NCBI RefSeq assembly: GCF_036711975.1
Contig: NC_091966.1
Span: 6,517,501-6,581,500, forward strand
DNA length: 64,000 nt
From: Onthophagus taurus
Taxonomy: Eukaryota > Arthropoda > Insecta > Coleoptera > Scarabaeidae
Reading direction: 5' to 3'
The first letter of the stretch is position 1; each line of letters opens with the position of its first letter. The position numbers and the translations under genes were made by a program. Of this stretch, positions 1 to 11,640 are shown in pieces. The notes below the pieces were generated by a model. The model had not been told where the DNA came from and ran no database searches. It saw only the letters and a program-made list of their open reading frames with translations.

Positions 1-289
1 GCAGTTCCGATTAAAGAGGGTCATGTCAGGTCGACCAAGTGACCAAGGCCCCTTTGTCGCACTGTTTTTCAATGACCCTCAGCAAAATAATAAGACAAAA
101 ATTGAAAAATAAAATTTAAATGAAGTCAAGCCGATTATAAGCGCAAAAAAAAATTAACAAACTTAAAATACCCAATAAGAAGCATACTTACATATAACAA
201 GCATACATATATAAATCTCAATCTCTGTCAGCCCCCAATCCTCCCCCCGGCTATGAAACCATTTCAAAATAAACAAAGAAGAAGAGTGC

Positions 290-430
290 TCAGTCAACTT
301 GCCGCTCACTTAAATAAGCCCTAACCCTTGCCTTAAAGGAAATCAGAGAAAGACTCTTGAAGGAATCAGGCAGCCAATTGTATAAGTTAGGCATACAATA
401 CGTAAAGCTGCGTTTGAAAATTTCTAAGCG
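290..430 (-). mobile_element. 3' end of a non-LTR retrotransposon ORF2
   Basis: Read on the minus strand, this stretch gives about 45 codons ending in a TGA at 290-292. It contains the motif YNWLPDSFKSLSLISFKARV, which resembles the extreme C-terminus of jockey/CR1-type reverse transcriptase ORFs (a 'LYN-LPD-...-FK' pattern). Sequence from about 290 down to about 60 could be its 3' UTR. Only the tail is left, as expected for a 5'-truncated LINE. The family assignment rests on motif memory, so it is moderately sure. Confidence 0.5.
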
Positions 431-2589
431 GCGTTTGAAAATTTCTAAAATTTCTATTGAAGTTTACTTGAAGTTGACGAAGCTTCTCTTATCGATATAG
501 CTTTAATTTCAGCTGGGTTGTAAACTGATGAAAAAGAATTCATTGTTACTATACGAAAAAAATTGTTAACATATTTTGTATACCCCAATCGTTATAAAAA
601 CGATCTGTATAATAATTAATTATTAGAGTTATTATTAGAAAATTAAAATCTAAAATAAATTACTTTATACACTCGACGGATTAATTATTAATTAGAGTTC
701 GGTTTAATTCTGATGGAGAAACAATTTTATTACTTAACCAATAGAGCATTTGCCGCTTCCTTTAAACAAGACGTTGATGAGATGAGACGGTAGACGAATT
801 AGACTTTGCTAAAAATAACAATTTACCGGCATCGCCTAATTCTTGACGTCCTTCGAGTTGATGAATCGTACTTTTACCAATTCTGGGAACGGTTAAATTA
901 ATCCTTTCCAACCAATTTGTGTTGTAGTACCAATTGCTACACAAAATTTAACATTAAATTAAATTAACATTAAATGAATTTACTGAAAGTTATCTAAAGA
1001 AATTCTTTGGCATCCAAGAGGCAAGTTTCTAAATACGTAAACGGGTCTTTAAGATAAACGATTTCAAACCAGGTCTAGTTGCGGACGCTTTGTAAGCCTG
1101 AAAATGTACAGTGTCGCCGCAATTTGCATACTTTAAGGACATTTAGATTGTCGCATCAATCTAAAGTGTCGTATACTTAACTACTTATTCGGTTGCACAA
1201 TTTTGTTATTGTCTTTGTCACCAAAATCAAAATAAAATCTTCTATTTAATTAATATAATTTGATTGAAAAAGCTTAGTTTACAAAAAATTGAGAGACCAT
1301 GTGTTATTTATACTTGGATGTAATAATTAGCGATGATTAAATGTAATATTCTACATAAAAGGTAACAATAATTCAATGCTTATTAAATACAGAACAAACC
1401 GTAAAAACCGCAAAAACCACTAATAACCTAGTTATTACATAACTATCGCAAAAGATCGTAACATCACGCCCTACGATACTCCATTAGAAAGCACAAAAAA
1501 TGATCTACATCTACATTTCGAAACTTATTACGTAAACTAATCAAAACGTCATATCCTTAAGCATCTCATCATTGAGAAATTACTGCGATTATTTTAACCC
1601 ATAAAACTAAACCATTAACATCTCATATTCACATAGAATTTTTCGTATTTAAGCGGATCAAAATAAAATGTTAATTTGGTTTGATAAATGAGAAAACCTT
1701 GAAACTTAAATGTTACTCATCCATTACAACGATATCTCATAAAGTGTATCAAAGAAGCAATTTGCGATATCCGCATTTGAAAACACGGTATTCTTATGTA
1801 TCTATCACATCTCGTATTAGGTAGGTACTAGGTGGCGTGTAGCCACTTTCACGGTAACAATACTTCGTCTATGTAACGACAACTGGGTCATCATTTCACT
1901 AGATGCTCTAAAACATGGTCGAGATTACGATAGTTTTCGTTTTACTATTACGACTTCGGTGTGTTATTTTTGGTCAATTATCAATTATCATTAAACAATA
2001 AAATTGAATATTAACATTTACGTTTGTTTTAGAATATGGTTATGGTTCTTAAGAGAAATTACGTATTATACAAGCCAACGTGGGAAACCATATAAATTTC
2101 AAGGAATGGTTATTCCCATTGAGAACGAAACAAGGGTTTATTGTTGCGGGTTATAATTGGAAATACGGACAGTTAGAATTTGACATGGTTCTAAGTAAAA
2201 AATCTCTATTATGTTGCAACAAAGTAAAATGATTACACAGAGATTCATTTAAAGTGTAAATTCCAAATATTTTTAATAGCTAACAACAACTCTTATAAGA
2301 TTTTTTGTCCTATCAAAGTTATCCTTAATGTTTTTTGTCGAAAAATAAATAAAAAACCCTATTTTGGATACAACTTTACTTTAAACGAGAGAGCACAAGG
2401 GCAACCGTACTCTTTATGGATTAAAACATCCATAACTTTTACTTTGTTCACTTTACGGCTTTCTTTATAAAAATCTCTTTGTCTTTACATTGTTAAAGTT
2501 AACTATTTTCGATGTATTTGTCTTTATATTGTGTACGTACTAAAATGTTGTAAAAATTCATGGTTTAATAATGTAAAGGGTTATCTCTG
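431..2589. other. Gene-free AT-rich stretch
   Basis: I see no gene here. A 60-codon minus-strand frame at 762-944 looks protein-like (a run ...IHQLEGRQELGDAG...) but I cannot assign it and it has no start context. The rest is AT-rich with frequent stops in all frames. Confidence 0.5.
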
Positions 2590-3119
2590 AATTTCTGAAG
2601 AATGTAGAACTAAAACCATTAGCTAAAATGTATAATATTAACACAGTGTGGTATGAAGTGATTAAGGAACTCCAAAATATGAGAGATAATAAAAACAAAT
2701 CTAAACAAAAAGTTAAAACAAATAACACCTTGAATATGCAGCGAATAATTTATCTGGAGTTAAATAAACTATGAGTAATATAACAAACTAGTGCAAGTAA
2801 TGCAAATGTTAAAGGAACAAAACCTGCGGCTCAATGAAATTGAAAGCAGAATTAAAGATTTTGACAAGAACTGATGGCTTTCCTACGCCTTATGGTCTGG
2901 AATGTTAATGGATTGCTGCAGCACCAACATGACCTGTAAGCAGTCTTATACATGGAAAATGTTTAAGTATGTCTTATATCAAAAATTCATTTTACTAGAG
3001 ATATAAACAGTGATTGTTAAAAATAATATCAAACATTTTAAAGAAGGAAAATATATCACATGTGACATCTAAGCTATAATTATAAAAATACCTACTCACA
3101 ACCCAAACCTAGATACAAC

Positions 3120-4401
3120 CAGTGCCGGCCTTAGGCATCGGAGCGCCGTAGCCAAAATATTTTTTGGCGCCCTTTATTTCCTCCTGTTGTATTTGACTTT
3201 TCTTTGCGGTCAATATGTACCACTACTAATATTACTAACAATAAGAAGACGCATGAAATATATTATTTAAAGTTTTTATACCAAACACAGTTTTTATACA
3301 ACTGCAGAACAATGATGCAATGATGTCAAAAAAAAGCCAATTTGCAGAAAAATCTTTAAGTTGACTAAATCTTCCTTTATCGTCTTATTGTTAGTCACTT
3401 TTGGGGTTTAAAAATTGGCTACATATTTAGTTCTGACGCTATTTCAGTTGCTGTTATAGCAGCTTCTTCGAAACCTATTTGTCGGTAATTTTCCAAATTT
3501 ACCTTAAAATTTTCCATCTATATACTGATGCTGCAAATAAAGTAAATATTTTTTGCAAGATTCCAAATAAAGATTAAAAGACTAAATTATAATTGTGACA
3601 TCCACATGGTACAAAGAAAGCTAACGAATTAAGCTCGGTAATCCCTTTTTGTCTGCAATTGCTAATATTGAGATTGTGATTACTCATTATTTGTAAAGTA
3701 GCTTTTATGAGACCTGCACTAGTTGTATCATCAATTTCCAAAAATGTAATGAAATATTCTTTAATCGTTACGACATCTTCGGTTATGTCAGTGCACCTTA
3801 ATATTAGGGAGAATTGCTTTTTTTGGCTTATATCAGGAGTATAGTCAACTATGATTGCAAAACGCTTTGAATTCTTTACGTGGCATGGCATAATATTGTG
3901 GTTTTAACGTGCGATGCCATTAATTCTAGCTATTTATTTTGATTTTTTTTGTCACAATAATGGTTTCCTTCATAACATGGTCAAACCTTGGCAATAATTG
4001 TACAAGCCCTAAAATTTTCCCATTATTTGAGGTAAATAATTTATCACAAGATCCTCTGAAAGTCAGATTATTTTCAGCTAAATATAATGTAATCTGCAGC
4101 AATTTTTGTGTTTCTTTGTTTATAGTTGATCCAGTTTTTAATCTAATTTCATCTTCAAATAGCTGATGTAAAACCTGGATACATTGAACTTAACTGAACT
4201 ACAGAAGAAAACAGCATATCAGAAAGAAAATTTAAGCCCTACATCAAAGTATTACATTTATTGTTGCTTTACGTTTATTTTTATGTTTTTTATGTCATTA
4301 GCTACTTAATAGATTCCCGAATGTCCCTTAATCTTGGTGCTTTCTTGGCCCTGGTGCTCCGGGCGACCTCTCTCACCGGCCTCACCCTAAAGCCGTCACT
4401 G
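3120..4401 (-). mobile_element. hAT-superfamily DNA transposon, degenerate, with intact target duplication
   Basis: The ends are CAGTGCCGGCCTTAGG (left) and, read inward from the right, CAGTGACGGCTTTAGG, so 14 of 16 bases match and both start with the CAGTG typical of hAT. The 8-bp flanks are identical: GATACAAC at 3112-3119 and at 4402-4409. The interior carries pieces of a hAT-type transposase on the minus strand. It inserted into the endonuclease region of a jockey-like LINE, which reads on across the duplication. At 1,282 bp it is shorter than an autonomous hAT. Confidence 0.88.
3380..4166 (-). pseudogene. Decayed hAT transposase (DUF4371/ZMYM1-like)
   Basis: Minus-strand pieces in different frames follow the order of the DUF4371/ZMYM1-like hAT transposase. 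From about 4166 downward reads LTFRGSCDKLFTSNNGKILGL followed by LLPRFDHVMKE. At 3891-3574 reads FAIIVDYTPDISQKKQFSLI...FVPCGCHNYNLV, where the VD of the first piece sits at the usual catalytic Asp position. About 3520-3400 gives NLENYRQIGFEEAAITATEI. A normal ZMYM1-like transposase has about 600 residues or more; here the C-terminal dimerisation region is missing and frameshifts separate the blocks, so it is a dead copy. Confidence 0.8.
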
Positions 4402-4550
4402 GATACAACATCTACGAATGCCAACCGCTTCTCTTTATAGTTGGAAGAGACTTCAATGTTGGGCATACCCATTGGGTCTTAAGACTCCTTACCACTAAGA
4501 CACGAGAAATATACAAAGCTGCTACAAATCAACGTGTTGGCCTAGTGGGT

Positions 4551-5376
4551 GGGTTGAATAAAATAGTAGTAAATGCTAATTCTACAATACTGAAGTAAAT
4601 TCTATGATTGTGAAGCAGGTTCTACTAATTGCAGTAAATATTTCGATATTTCCTGGAAGTTACTTTATCGGTAGTTTGTTGCGTGGAAAGGGAACAAAGT
4701 AGCATGTACTAGTCTATTTCAACGATTGCTTTTAGCGAAGTTTATGAAAGGCCAGCTTCGTTAATCGTGCTACGATGCTACAGTATTAAACATGGCGAAA
4801 GTCCCTCAAAAAGTTGTACAGCTGATTTGTTTAGGACTAGATATATTCAAGATCGCCAGCTGATAAATAGTAAAATTCTTAGCTATCACTACAAAATTTC
4901 AAAAAGCTCTGAGAAGCGATGTGGAACTGCTATCACCACCATGAAAACCCAATTGTATCGAAGAGAGCTGATATTTCTCGACAAAACGGCTTCACAATGA
5001 TGAAAAAATCAATGAATATTATCATTGAATAATGGGATAACTACAGATGTCGTCCTCACAACAAAGATAATATATGGTATATCTAACAGTACTCAAAAGC
5101 TATAATTAATAGAGCACTATGACACCTGATACCTTGTGACTCTTCACCTATAGGAAATAAATGAGTAAACGTTGGTGAGACTTGAACCAACGTCAACTAA
5201 CACGTTGTTGCACTTTTGAAGTGCGTACTACTCTTTAAAAGTATTTACTTCCTACTTTAGTAGTATTTACTTTAAATCGCATAGGCATTATTTAAAGGCG
5301 TAATCCCGAAAGTATTTGCTATGCAGTAAATTCTTTTTTCTCAAGCATTACCATGTACTACTTTTTTATTCAACCC
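4551..5376. mobile_element. Inverted-repeat (MITE-like) element
   Basis: The left end begins GGGTTGAATAAAATAGTAGT and the right end, read inward, begins GGGTTGAATAAAAAAGTAGT (19 of 20 match). The interior holds smaller palindromes (for example the 8-bp arms ACGTTGGT/ACCAACGT near 5170-5193, and GCACTT/AAGTGC near 5210-5223) and a 77-codon frame at 4767-5000 that I do not recognise. It separates two blocks of the same jockey-like LINE, so it is an insertion. I could not find a clear target duplication, so the superfamily is open. Confidence 0.65.
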
Positions 5377-5760
5377 AAATTCCTTTGTTGTTAAGAATGC
5401 GTTTCCAAATTATATAAAAATTGAAAATGGCATGAATGTTCAATATATCCAACATATCTGACAATTAGTAATAAAATCAAAATCATTATGAAAGATCAAA
5501 ACACAACGATGATGAACAAACATGTATGTTAGGATTACTTCAATTATCTATTAGAAAATGAGACCAACCTCTTAGTACCCCTTAAAACAACGCAAGCAAT
5601 TGGAAGAAGAATAAAACAGATGACCAGTGTCATGCAGAAAGCTGCATTGAATAGTATACCTGTTATTACGCGTTGGCTGAAAGGCTTAAAACTTCCTCAA
5701 AGAACTTATTGAAGATACTAGTACTGAACACTTACTTTGGAAGGCTACTAAATATCTTAA

Positions 5761-6845
5761 GTGTCCAGTAATACTAGTGCTTCCTATTCGCTCGTAAAAA
5801 TGTGGAAAAAGCAAATACTTTTATGTTTTACTTATGACATTTTAGGTATTAATCAAGTTCAAGTCGCCACTGTGAAGTTAGAGATTGATATCATTAAACA
5901 ATTTATAATTATAATATCATTCTTTGATGTAATGAGGTTGTCGTGCAATTCTGTATTTTTGTTTTCCAAGAACTCTATCACAAAGTTAAACAGATTTGTA
6001 TAATAGAGTCAAAAAAGTACCTCTTCATAGCCAACGCACTTACCGCCCCTGTAGTAGACTTTTAGAGGGCATAAGGTGGTGTTATAGTCCACTTTGAAAG
6101 AGACTGCTTTAAAAGATGCTGAATACGATAATGCTGAACACACTCACTTCAATGGATAGTGGTTGGAGTCGAAAATCGGCATGACTAAAATAACTACTAT
6201 TATGATAAATATGCTAAGAGAGAGGAAAGAGAAATGGATATAGCACCGCCCCATTAATAGAGTCTGGAACGGAAGAATCGACGAACTGCCAGACATATGA
6301 ATTGAATAGTTAAAAACTAAGAACCTGTACAGGGACTTTGTAACATACATTTACACCCAAGGTGATCCATGAAAGAGCATTCTTGCCATATGAGGAGTGT
6401 CCCTTCGGACACCTCGGACATGGCTGAAGATAAAGTCTCGTGTTGAAACATGGTAAAGAACAATGTTACTTTGAAAAAGTGATTTGAAGGGGGACCACGA
6501 TGCTGAGGGGAAAGGGATCTGCCCGGCATATAAAATCTAAGGTCGGAAGTCTGCCCAGAGATTCCTAAACTTTTTAATTTTAATTGTAACATGGCATCCG
6601 AAACATCGAACAGTAATGGATGTACGGCATAACCCGGAATTAGCATAATAGCACTAAATTGGGTAGGTTTCGTTTAAAGAAATCGAATTAGCATCACAAT
6701 TCCTGCGTACATAGACTACATTTTACAAGTATTGTAAATAAATCAAGTTTTAGTATCTATTTTGTGCTTAGTATAAATATCGCTATTTAATCTAAGTTAT
6801 TTCTATCATTCTTAATAAGTTTCAAACGTTGCAAGCTTATTTTAT
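5761..6845. other. Unassigned stretch
   Basis: Only short open frames occur here, for example a 109-codon minus-strand frame at 6317-6646, and none matches a family I know. The sequence may be further decayed transposon, but nothing shows this directly. Confidence 0.4.
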
Positions 6846-7200
6846 TTGAATATGCTAATACGATGTTTATTTATGGAAATTTTATGTAATAAAAATGTTA
6901 TAGGTGCTCTTGAAGAATATTATAAACAGTTTATGCAGCAGAAAATGTCGAATGTAAACGTGCTTTTTAGAGTGTTCAACAAATTTTGTAATACAGGAAA
7001 CCTTCCCAATGCTAATTCAACATCTAAGTGAATCCTCGACAAAGTATAGAAGATGTAAAAATATTCTAGCGTTAGTAGAACATGATGTAACGACCAGCTC
7101 ACAAACGAATCGCTACTCAATTGGGCATTCTACAAAAGAGAGTAATCAAAACACTTCGTCCATACCATGTATAGCACTTACAATGGTAAGATTATATTAG
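6846..7200 (+). pseudogene. Mariner-type transposon N-terminus (DUF4817-like helix-turn-helix) remnant
   Basis: The first frame (6846-7031) reads NKNVIGALEEYYKQF...VLFRVFNKFCNTGNLPN, following the DUF4817 pattern: a G-N-A---Y--R-P core, then F--V---L--TG. The next block, in another frame (7066-7150), reads ILALVEHDVTTSSQTNRYSI, which fits the second helix-turn-helix region (V----E--P--S-R-IA) that follows in such insect transposases. The frame change and in-frame stops show it is broken. No DDE region follows. Confidence 0.55.
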
Positions 7201-8346
7201 ATGTACGCAATTTTGTCAGTGTATAAGTAATAATCATCATCTTAAATCGCTGATTCTTTTTAGCGATGAAGTAATATTAATCTATGGGAACACTCATGTT
7301 TAAACAGTCACTTCATTATTAAGTAAACCTCGACTTCCGGGAAATACAAGAAAAAGTTTTGAAGATGTTAATAATTTTTTTGTAGTTTTAATGATTAATA
7401 ATAATTAAAATTGTTTCGCTAAACTAATTCTATACTTTCCCAAAAAAAGCGCAAGTTGTCCTCGCTTCAGTGCACTTTTACTTTCCTCGAAACTAGAGCG
7501 AAAGAATTCCTACATCTTCTTCTTTAGTTCACGGACACGAGACTCGTCTCGGCGACGACGTAGTGAGTTCGAATTCGTCCCCATAAAATTTACATTTAAC
7601 GATATCGCAAACGAGCGATCGCGACACAATTATGCTCCTCGATCGAATATCGTGAAAACGGATCGCTTTTAAAACTGAGGGTACGTCATCTTATAGGTTA
7701 CTCGTATGATGATGTCGGTTACGACACCAATGGTCCTTGATCCTTCGGGCTGATTTAGGTGGCGCTAGACTCGGAGCACTTCGACACCGGCTCGGCGACG
7801 CATTGTCTTCTTAACAAAATGCTCTCTCGGTACAACGTGACTTTCGTTGAGTGAAGAACGTTCATCTTAACGTTCCGATTTGAAAGATCGTCGTGAGACT
7901 ATTTACAGCGCAGCGAACGGAGGTTATTGTGTTAAGAGGCATGCATGCTGTGTCTATCTATTCATTATCACAATGTAGAACGATTTTTAATTTTATTATG
8001 TCAAGGTGTTGGAATTGTAAGGTGAGGTGATGACTTTGTAGAAGACTTTTTAGTTGGATTTTTCCTATTAGATCTTTCCTAAATTGGAATTTATAGTCGA
8101 AAGTTTTAACATAACTGGTCAAATATATCTCTTAGATACATCTTCATTGTTATGTAAATTTTGTTCATTTCAGCGTAATATATCATTCTATATTAAGATG
8201 TACACATTAATAATCTTAATTTGTCATTTGATGTTATTGTGGGATTTCATGATGTCATAATCACTTCTAACGGCAAAGTGAGTTATTTATTTTATTGGCC
8301 CAGCGAATCAAAGATAATTTTATGCGTGTGTTCCTATGCCAAGGTA
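7201..8346. other. Non-coding stretch with a CpG-rich core
   Basis: There is no open frame of note. From about 7440 to 7960 the base composition changes: CG dinucleotides are frequent (for example CGCAAACGAGCGATCGCGAC near 7605), unlike the AT-rich surroundings. It could be a conserved regulatory block, a promoter of an unannotated transcript, or a remnant of an older element. The sequence alone does not decide. Confidence 0.4.
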
Positions 8347-11300
8347 GTAAATTTCACCTTTTCGAATTTTTCTCGATATTTATGTATCTGAGAGCGAAAG
8401 TGTTAAAGAGGAATATTGTTAAGAATAAAATTTGCTACAACTTTTGTATTAAAACTTTTTTTCTAAAACGTTCCCAATCATATACTCTACTGACAATAGT
8501 ATGTAAAATCGCGATTTCATCTAAATTTCACCTTTTCGAGTTTTTCTCGATATTGATGCATCTGAGCGCAAAATTGAAAGAGAGCAATATTGTTAAGAAT
8601 AAAATTTGCTACAACTTTTGTACTAAAACTTTTTTTCTAAAACGTTCCGAATCATATGCTTTATTGACAACACTATGTAAAATCACGATTTCATCTAATA
8701 TTCATCTTTTCGAATTTTTCTCGATTTTGATGCATCTGAAAGCAAAATTGTAAGAGAGCAATACTGTTAAGAATGAAGTTTGCCACAATTTTTATGCTAA
8801 AACTTCTTTTCTAAAACGTTCCGAATCGCGTGCTCTACCAACGACAAGATGTAAAACCACGATTTCATCTAAATTTCACCTTTTCGAATTTTTCTCGATA
8901 TTTATGCATCTCAGAGCAAAATTGTAAGAGAGCAATATTGTTAAGAATGATGTTTGCTACAACTTTTATGCTAAAACTTTTTTTCTAAAACAATCCGATT
9001 AACGTGCTCTACCAACAACAATATGTAAAATCACGATTTCATCTAATTTTCACCTTTTCGAATTTTTCTCGATTTTGATGCATCTGCAAGCAAAATTGTA
9101 AGAGAGCAATATTGTTAAGAATAAAATTTGCTACAACTTTTGTACTTAAACTTTTTTTCTAAAACGTTCCGAATCGTACGTTCTATTGACAATAGTATGT
9201 AAAATCACGATTTCATCTAATTTTCACCTTTTCGATTTTTCTCGATTTTGATGCATCTGAAAGCAAAATTGTAAGAGAGCAATACTGTTGAGAATGAAGT
9301 TTGCCACAATTTTTATGCTAAAACTTCTTTTCTAAAACGTTCCGAATCGCGTGCTCTACCAACGACAAGATGTAAAACCACGATTTCATCTAAATTTCAC
9401 CTTTTCAATTTTTTTTTGATATTTATGCATCTCAGAGCAAAATTGTAAGAGAGCAATATTGTTAAGAATGATGTTTGCTACAACTTTTATGCTAAAACTT
9501 TTTTTCTAAAACAATCCGATTAGCGTGCTCTACCAACAACAATATGTAAAATCACGATTTCATCTAATTTTCACCTTTTCGAATTTTTCTCGATTTTGAT
9601 GCATCTGCAAGCAAAATTGTAAGAGAGCAATATTGTTAAGAATAAAATTTGCTACAACTTTCGTACTTAAACTTTTTTTCTAAAACCTTCCGAATCGTAC
9701 GTTCTATTGACAATAGTATGTAAAATCACGATTTCATCTAATTTTCACCTTTTCGATTTTTTCTCGATTTTGATGCATCTGAAAGCAAAATTGTAAGAGA
9801 GCAATACTGTTGAGAATGAAGTTTACCACAATTTTTATGCTAAAACTTCTTTTCTAAAACGTTCCGAATCGCGTGCTCTACCAACGACAAGATGTAAAAC
9901 CACGATTTCATCTAAATTTCACCTTTTCGAATTTTTCTCGATATTTATGCATCTCAGAGCAAAATTGTAAGAGAGCAATATTGTTAAGAATGATGTTTGC
10001 TACAACTTTTATGCTAAAACTTTTTTTCTAAAACAATCCGATTAACGTGCTCTACCAACAACAATATGTAAAATCACGATTTCATCTAATTTTCACCTTT
10101 TCGAATTTTTCTCGATTTTGATGCATCTGCAAGCAAAATTGTAAGAGAGCAGTATTGTTAAGAATAAAATTTGCTACAACTTTTGTACTTAAACTTTTTT
10201 TCTAAAACGTTCCGAATCGTACGTTCTATTGACAATAGTATGTAAAATCACGATTTCATCTAATTTTCACCTTTTCGATTTTTCTCGATTTTGATGCATC
10301 TGAAAGCAAAATTGTAAGAGAGCAATACTGTTGAGAATGAAGTTTGCCACAATTTTTATGCTAAAACTTCTTTTCTAAAACGTTCCGAATCGCGTGCTCT
10401 ACCAACGACAAGATGTAAAACCACGATTTCATCTAAATTTCACCTTTTCAATTTTTTTTTGATATTTATGCATCTCAGAGCAAAATTGTAAGAGAGCAAT
10501 ATTGTTAAGAATGATGTTTGCTACAACTTTTATGCTAAAACTTTTTTTCTAAAACAATCCGATTAGCGTGCTCTACCAACAACAATATGTAAAATCACGA
10601 TTTCATCTAATTTTCACCTTTTCGAATTTTTTTCGATTTTGATGTATCTGCAAGCAAAATTGTAAGAGAGCAATACTGTTAAGAATAAAATTTGCTACAA
10701 CTTTTGTACTTAAACTTTTTTTCTAAAACGTTCCGAATCGTACGTTCTATTGACAATAGTATGTAAAATCACGATTTCATCTAACTTTCACCTTTTCGAT
10801 TTTTTCTCGATTTTGATGCATCTGAAAGCAAAATTGTAAGAGAGCAATACTGTTGAGAATGAAGTTTGCCACAATTTTTATGTTAAAACTTCTTTTCTAA
10901 AACGTTCCGAATCGCGTGCTCTACCAACGACAAGATGTAAAACCACGATTTCATCTAAATTTCACCTTTTCGAATTTTTCTCGATATTTATGCATCTCAG
11001 AGCAAAATTGTAAGAGAGCAATATTGTTAAGAATGATGTTTGCTACAACTTTTATGCTAAAACTTTTTTTCTAAAACAAACCGATTAGCGTGCTCTACCA
11101 ACAATAATATGTAACATCACGATTTCATCTAATTTTCACCTTTTCGGATTTTTCTCGATATTGATGCATCTTAGAGCAAAAGTGTAAATGAGCAATATTG
11201 TTAAGAATAAAATTTGCTACAACTTTCGTACTTAAACTTTTTTTCTAAAACGTTCCGAATCGTACGTTCTATTGACAATAGTATGTAAAATCACGATTTC

Positions 11301-11640
11301 ATCTAATTTTCACCTTTTCGATTTTTTCTCGATTTTGATGCATCTGAAAGCAAAATTGTAAGAGAGCAATACTGTTAAGAATGAAGTTTGCCACAATTTT
11401 TATGCTAAAACTTCTTTTCTAAAACGTTCCGAACAGCATGCTTTACCAACAACAAGATGTAAAATCACGATTTCATCTAAATTTCACTTTTTCGTATTTT
11501 TCTCAATATTTATGCATCTTACAGCAAAAGTATAAATGAGCAATATTGTTATGAATAAAATTTCCTACAACTTTTATACTAAAACTTTTTTTCTAAATGT
11601 TCGGTACCCCGTGCTTTACCAACAACAATACGTAAAACCA
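8347..11640. repeat. Satellite array, about 19 monomers of about 174 bp in A-B-C higher-order repeats
   Basis: The anchor CACCTTTTCGA (and close variants) recurs near 8356, 8529, 8703, 8877, 9051, 9224, 9399, 9573, 9746 and so on to 11486, a spacing of 173-174 bp. Three monomer types alternate. A has AATAAAATTTGCTAC and CTATTGACAATAGTATG. B has AATGAAGTTTGCCAC and CGCGTGCTCTACC. C has AATGATGTTTGCTAC and AACAATCCGATTA. Type-A anchors at 9120, 9641, 10163, 10684 and 11206 give a 521-522-bp trimer. The first two and last one or two monomers are more diverged, as expected at array edges. A 152-codon frame at 8295-8753 is only read-through of the repeat. Confidence 0.95.

Larger units (their letters stand above)
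2590..5760 (+). mobile_element. Jockey-like LINE remnant, split by two nested elements
   Basis: Three plus-strand blocks read as one decayed jockey-type LINE. At 2590-3119 is the end of ORF1 followed by the ORF2 endonuclease start (MAFLRLMVWNVNGLLQHQHD, then NIKHF further on). At 4402-4550 the endonuclease continues with VGRDFNVGHTHW...TREIYKAATNQR, matching the GGDFNAKH-HWG motif of this clade. At 5377-5760 is the linker between endonuclease and reverse transcriptase (VPLKTTQAIG...MQKAALNSIPV). The gaps are filled exactly by a hAT element (3120-4401) and an inverted-repeat element (4551-5376). Stops and frameshifts make it inactive. Confidence 0.75.

Noticed and set aside
762-944. 60-codon minus-strand frame (IHQLEGRQELGDAG)
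   Set aside because: Looks somewhat protein-like, but I cannot assign a family and its surroundings have stops; not enough for a feature.
5165-5225. tRNA-like sequence (GGTTCAAGTCTCACC on the minus strand)
   Set aside because: The T-stem does not pair and no A box is present; the bases form simple hairpins inside the inverted-repeat element.
8295-8753. 152-codon open frame with internal repeats
   Set aside because: It is read-through of the satellite monomers (173-bp period); it has no start context and stops where a monomer differs.
8347-11640. CRISPR-like array
   Set aside because: The whole 174-bp unit is repeated with no unique spacers, and the window is eukaryotic.
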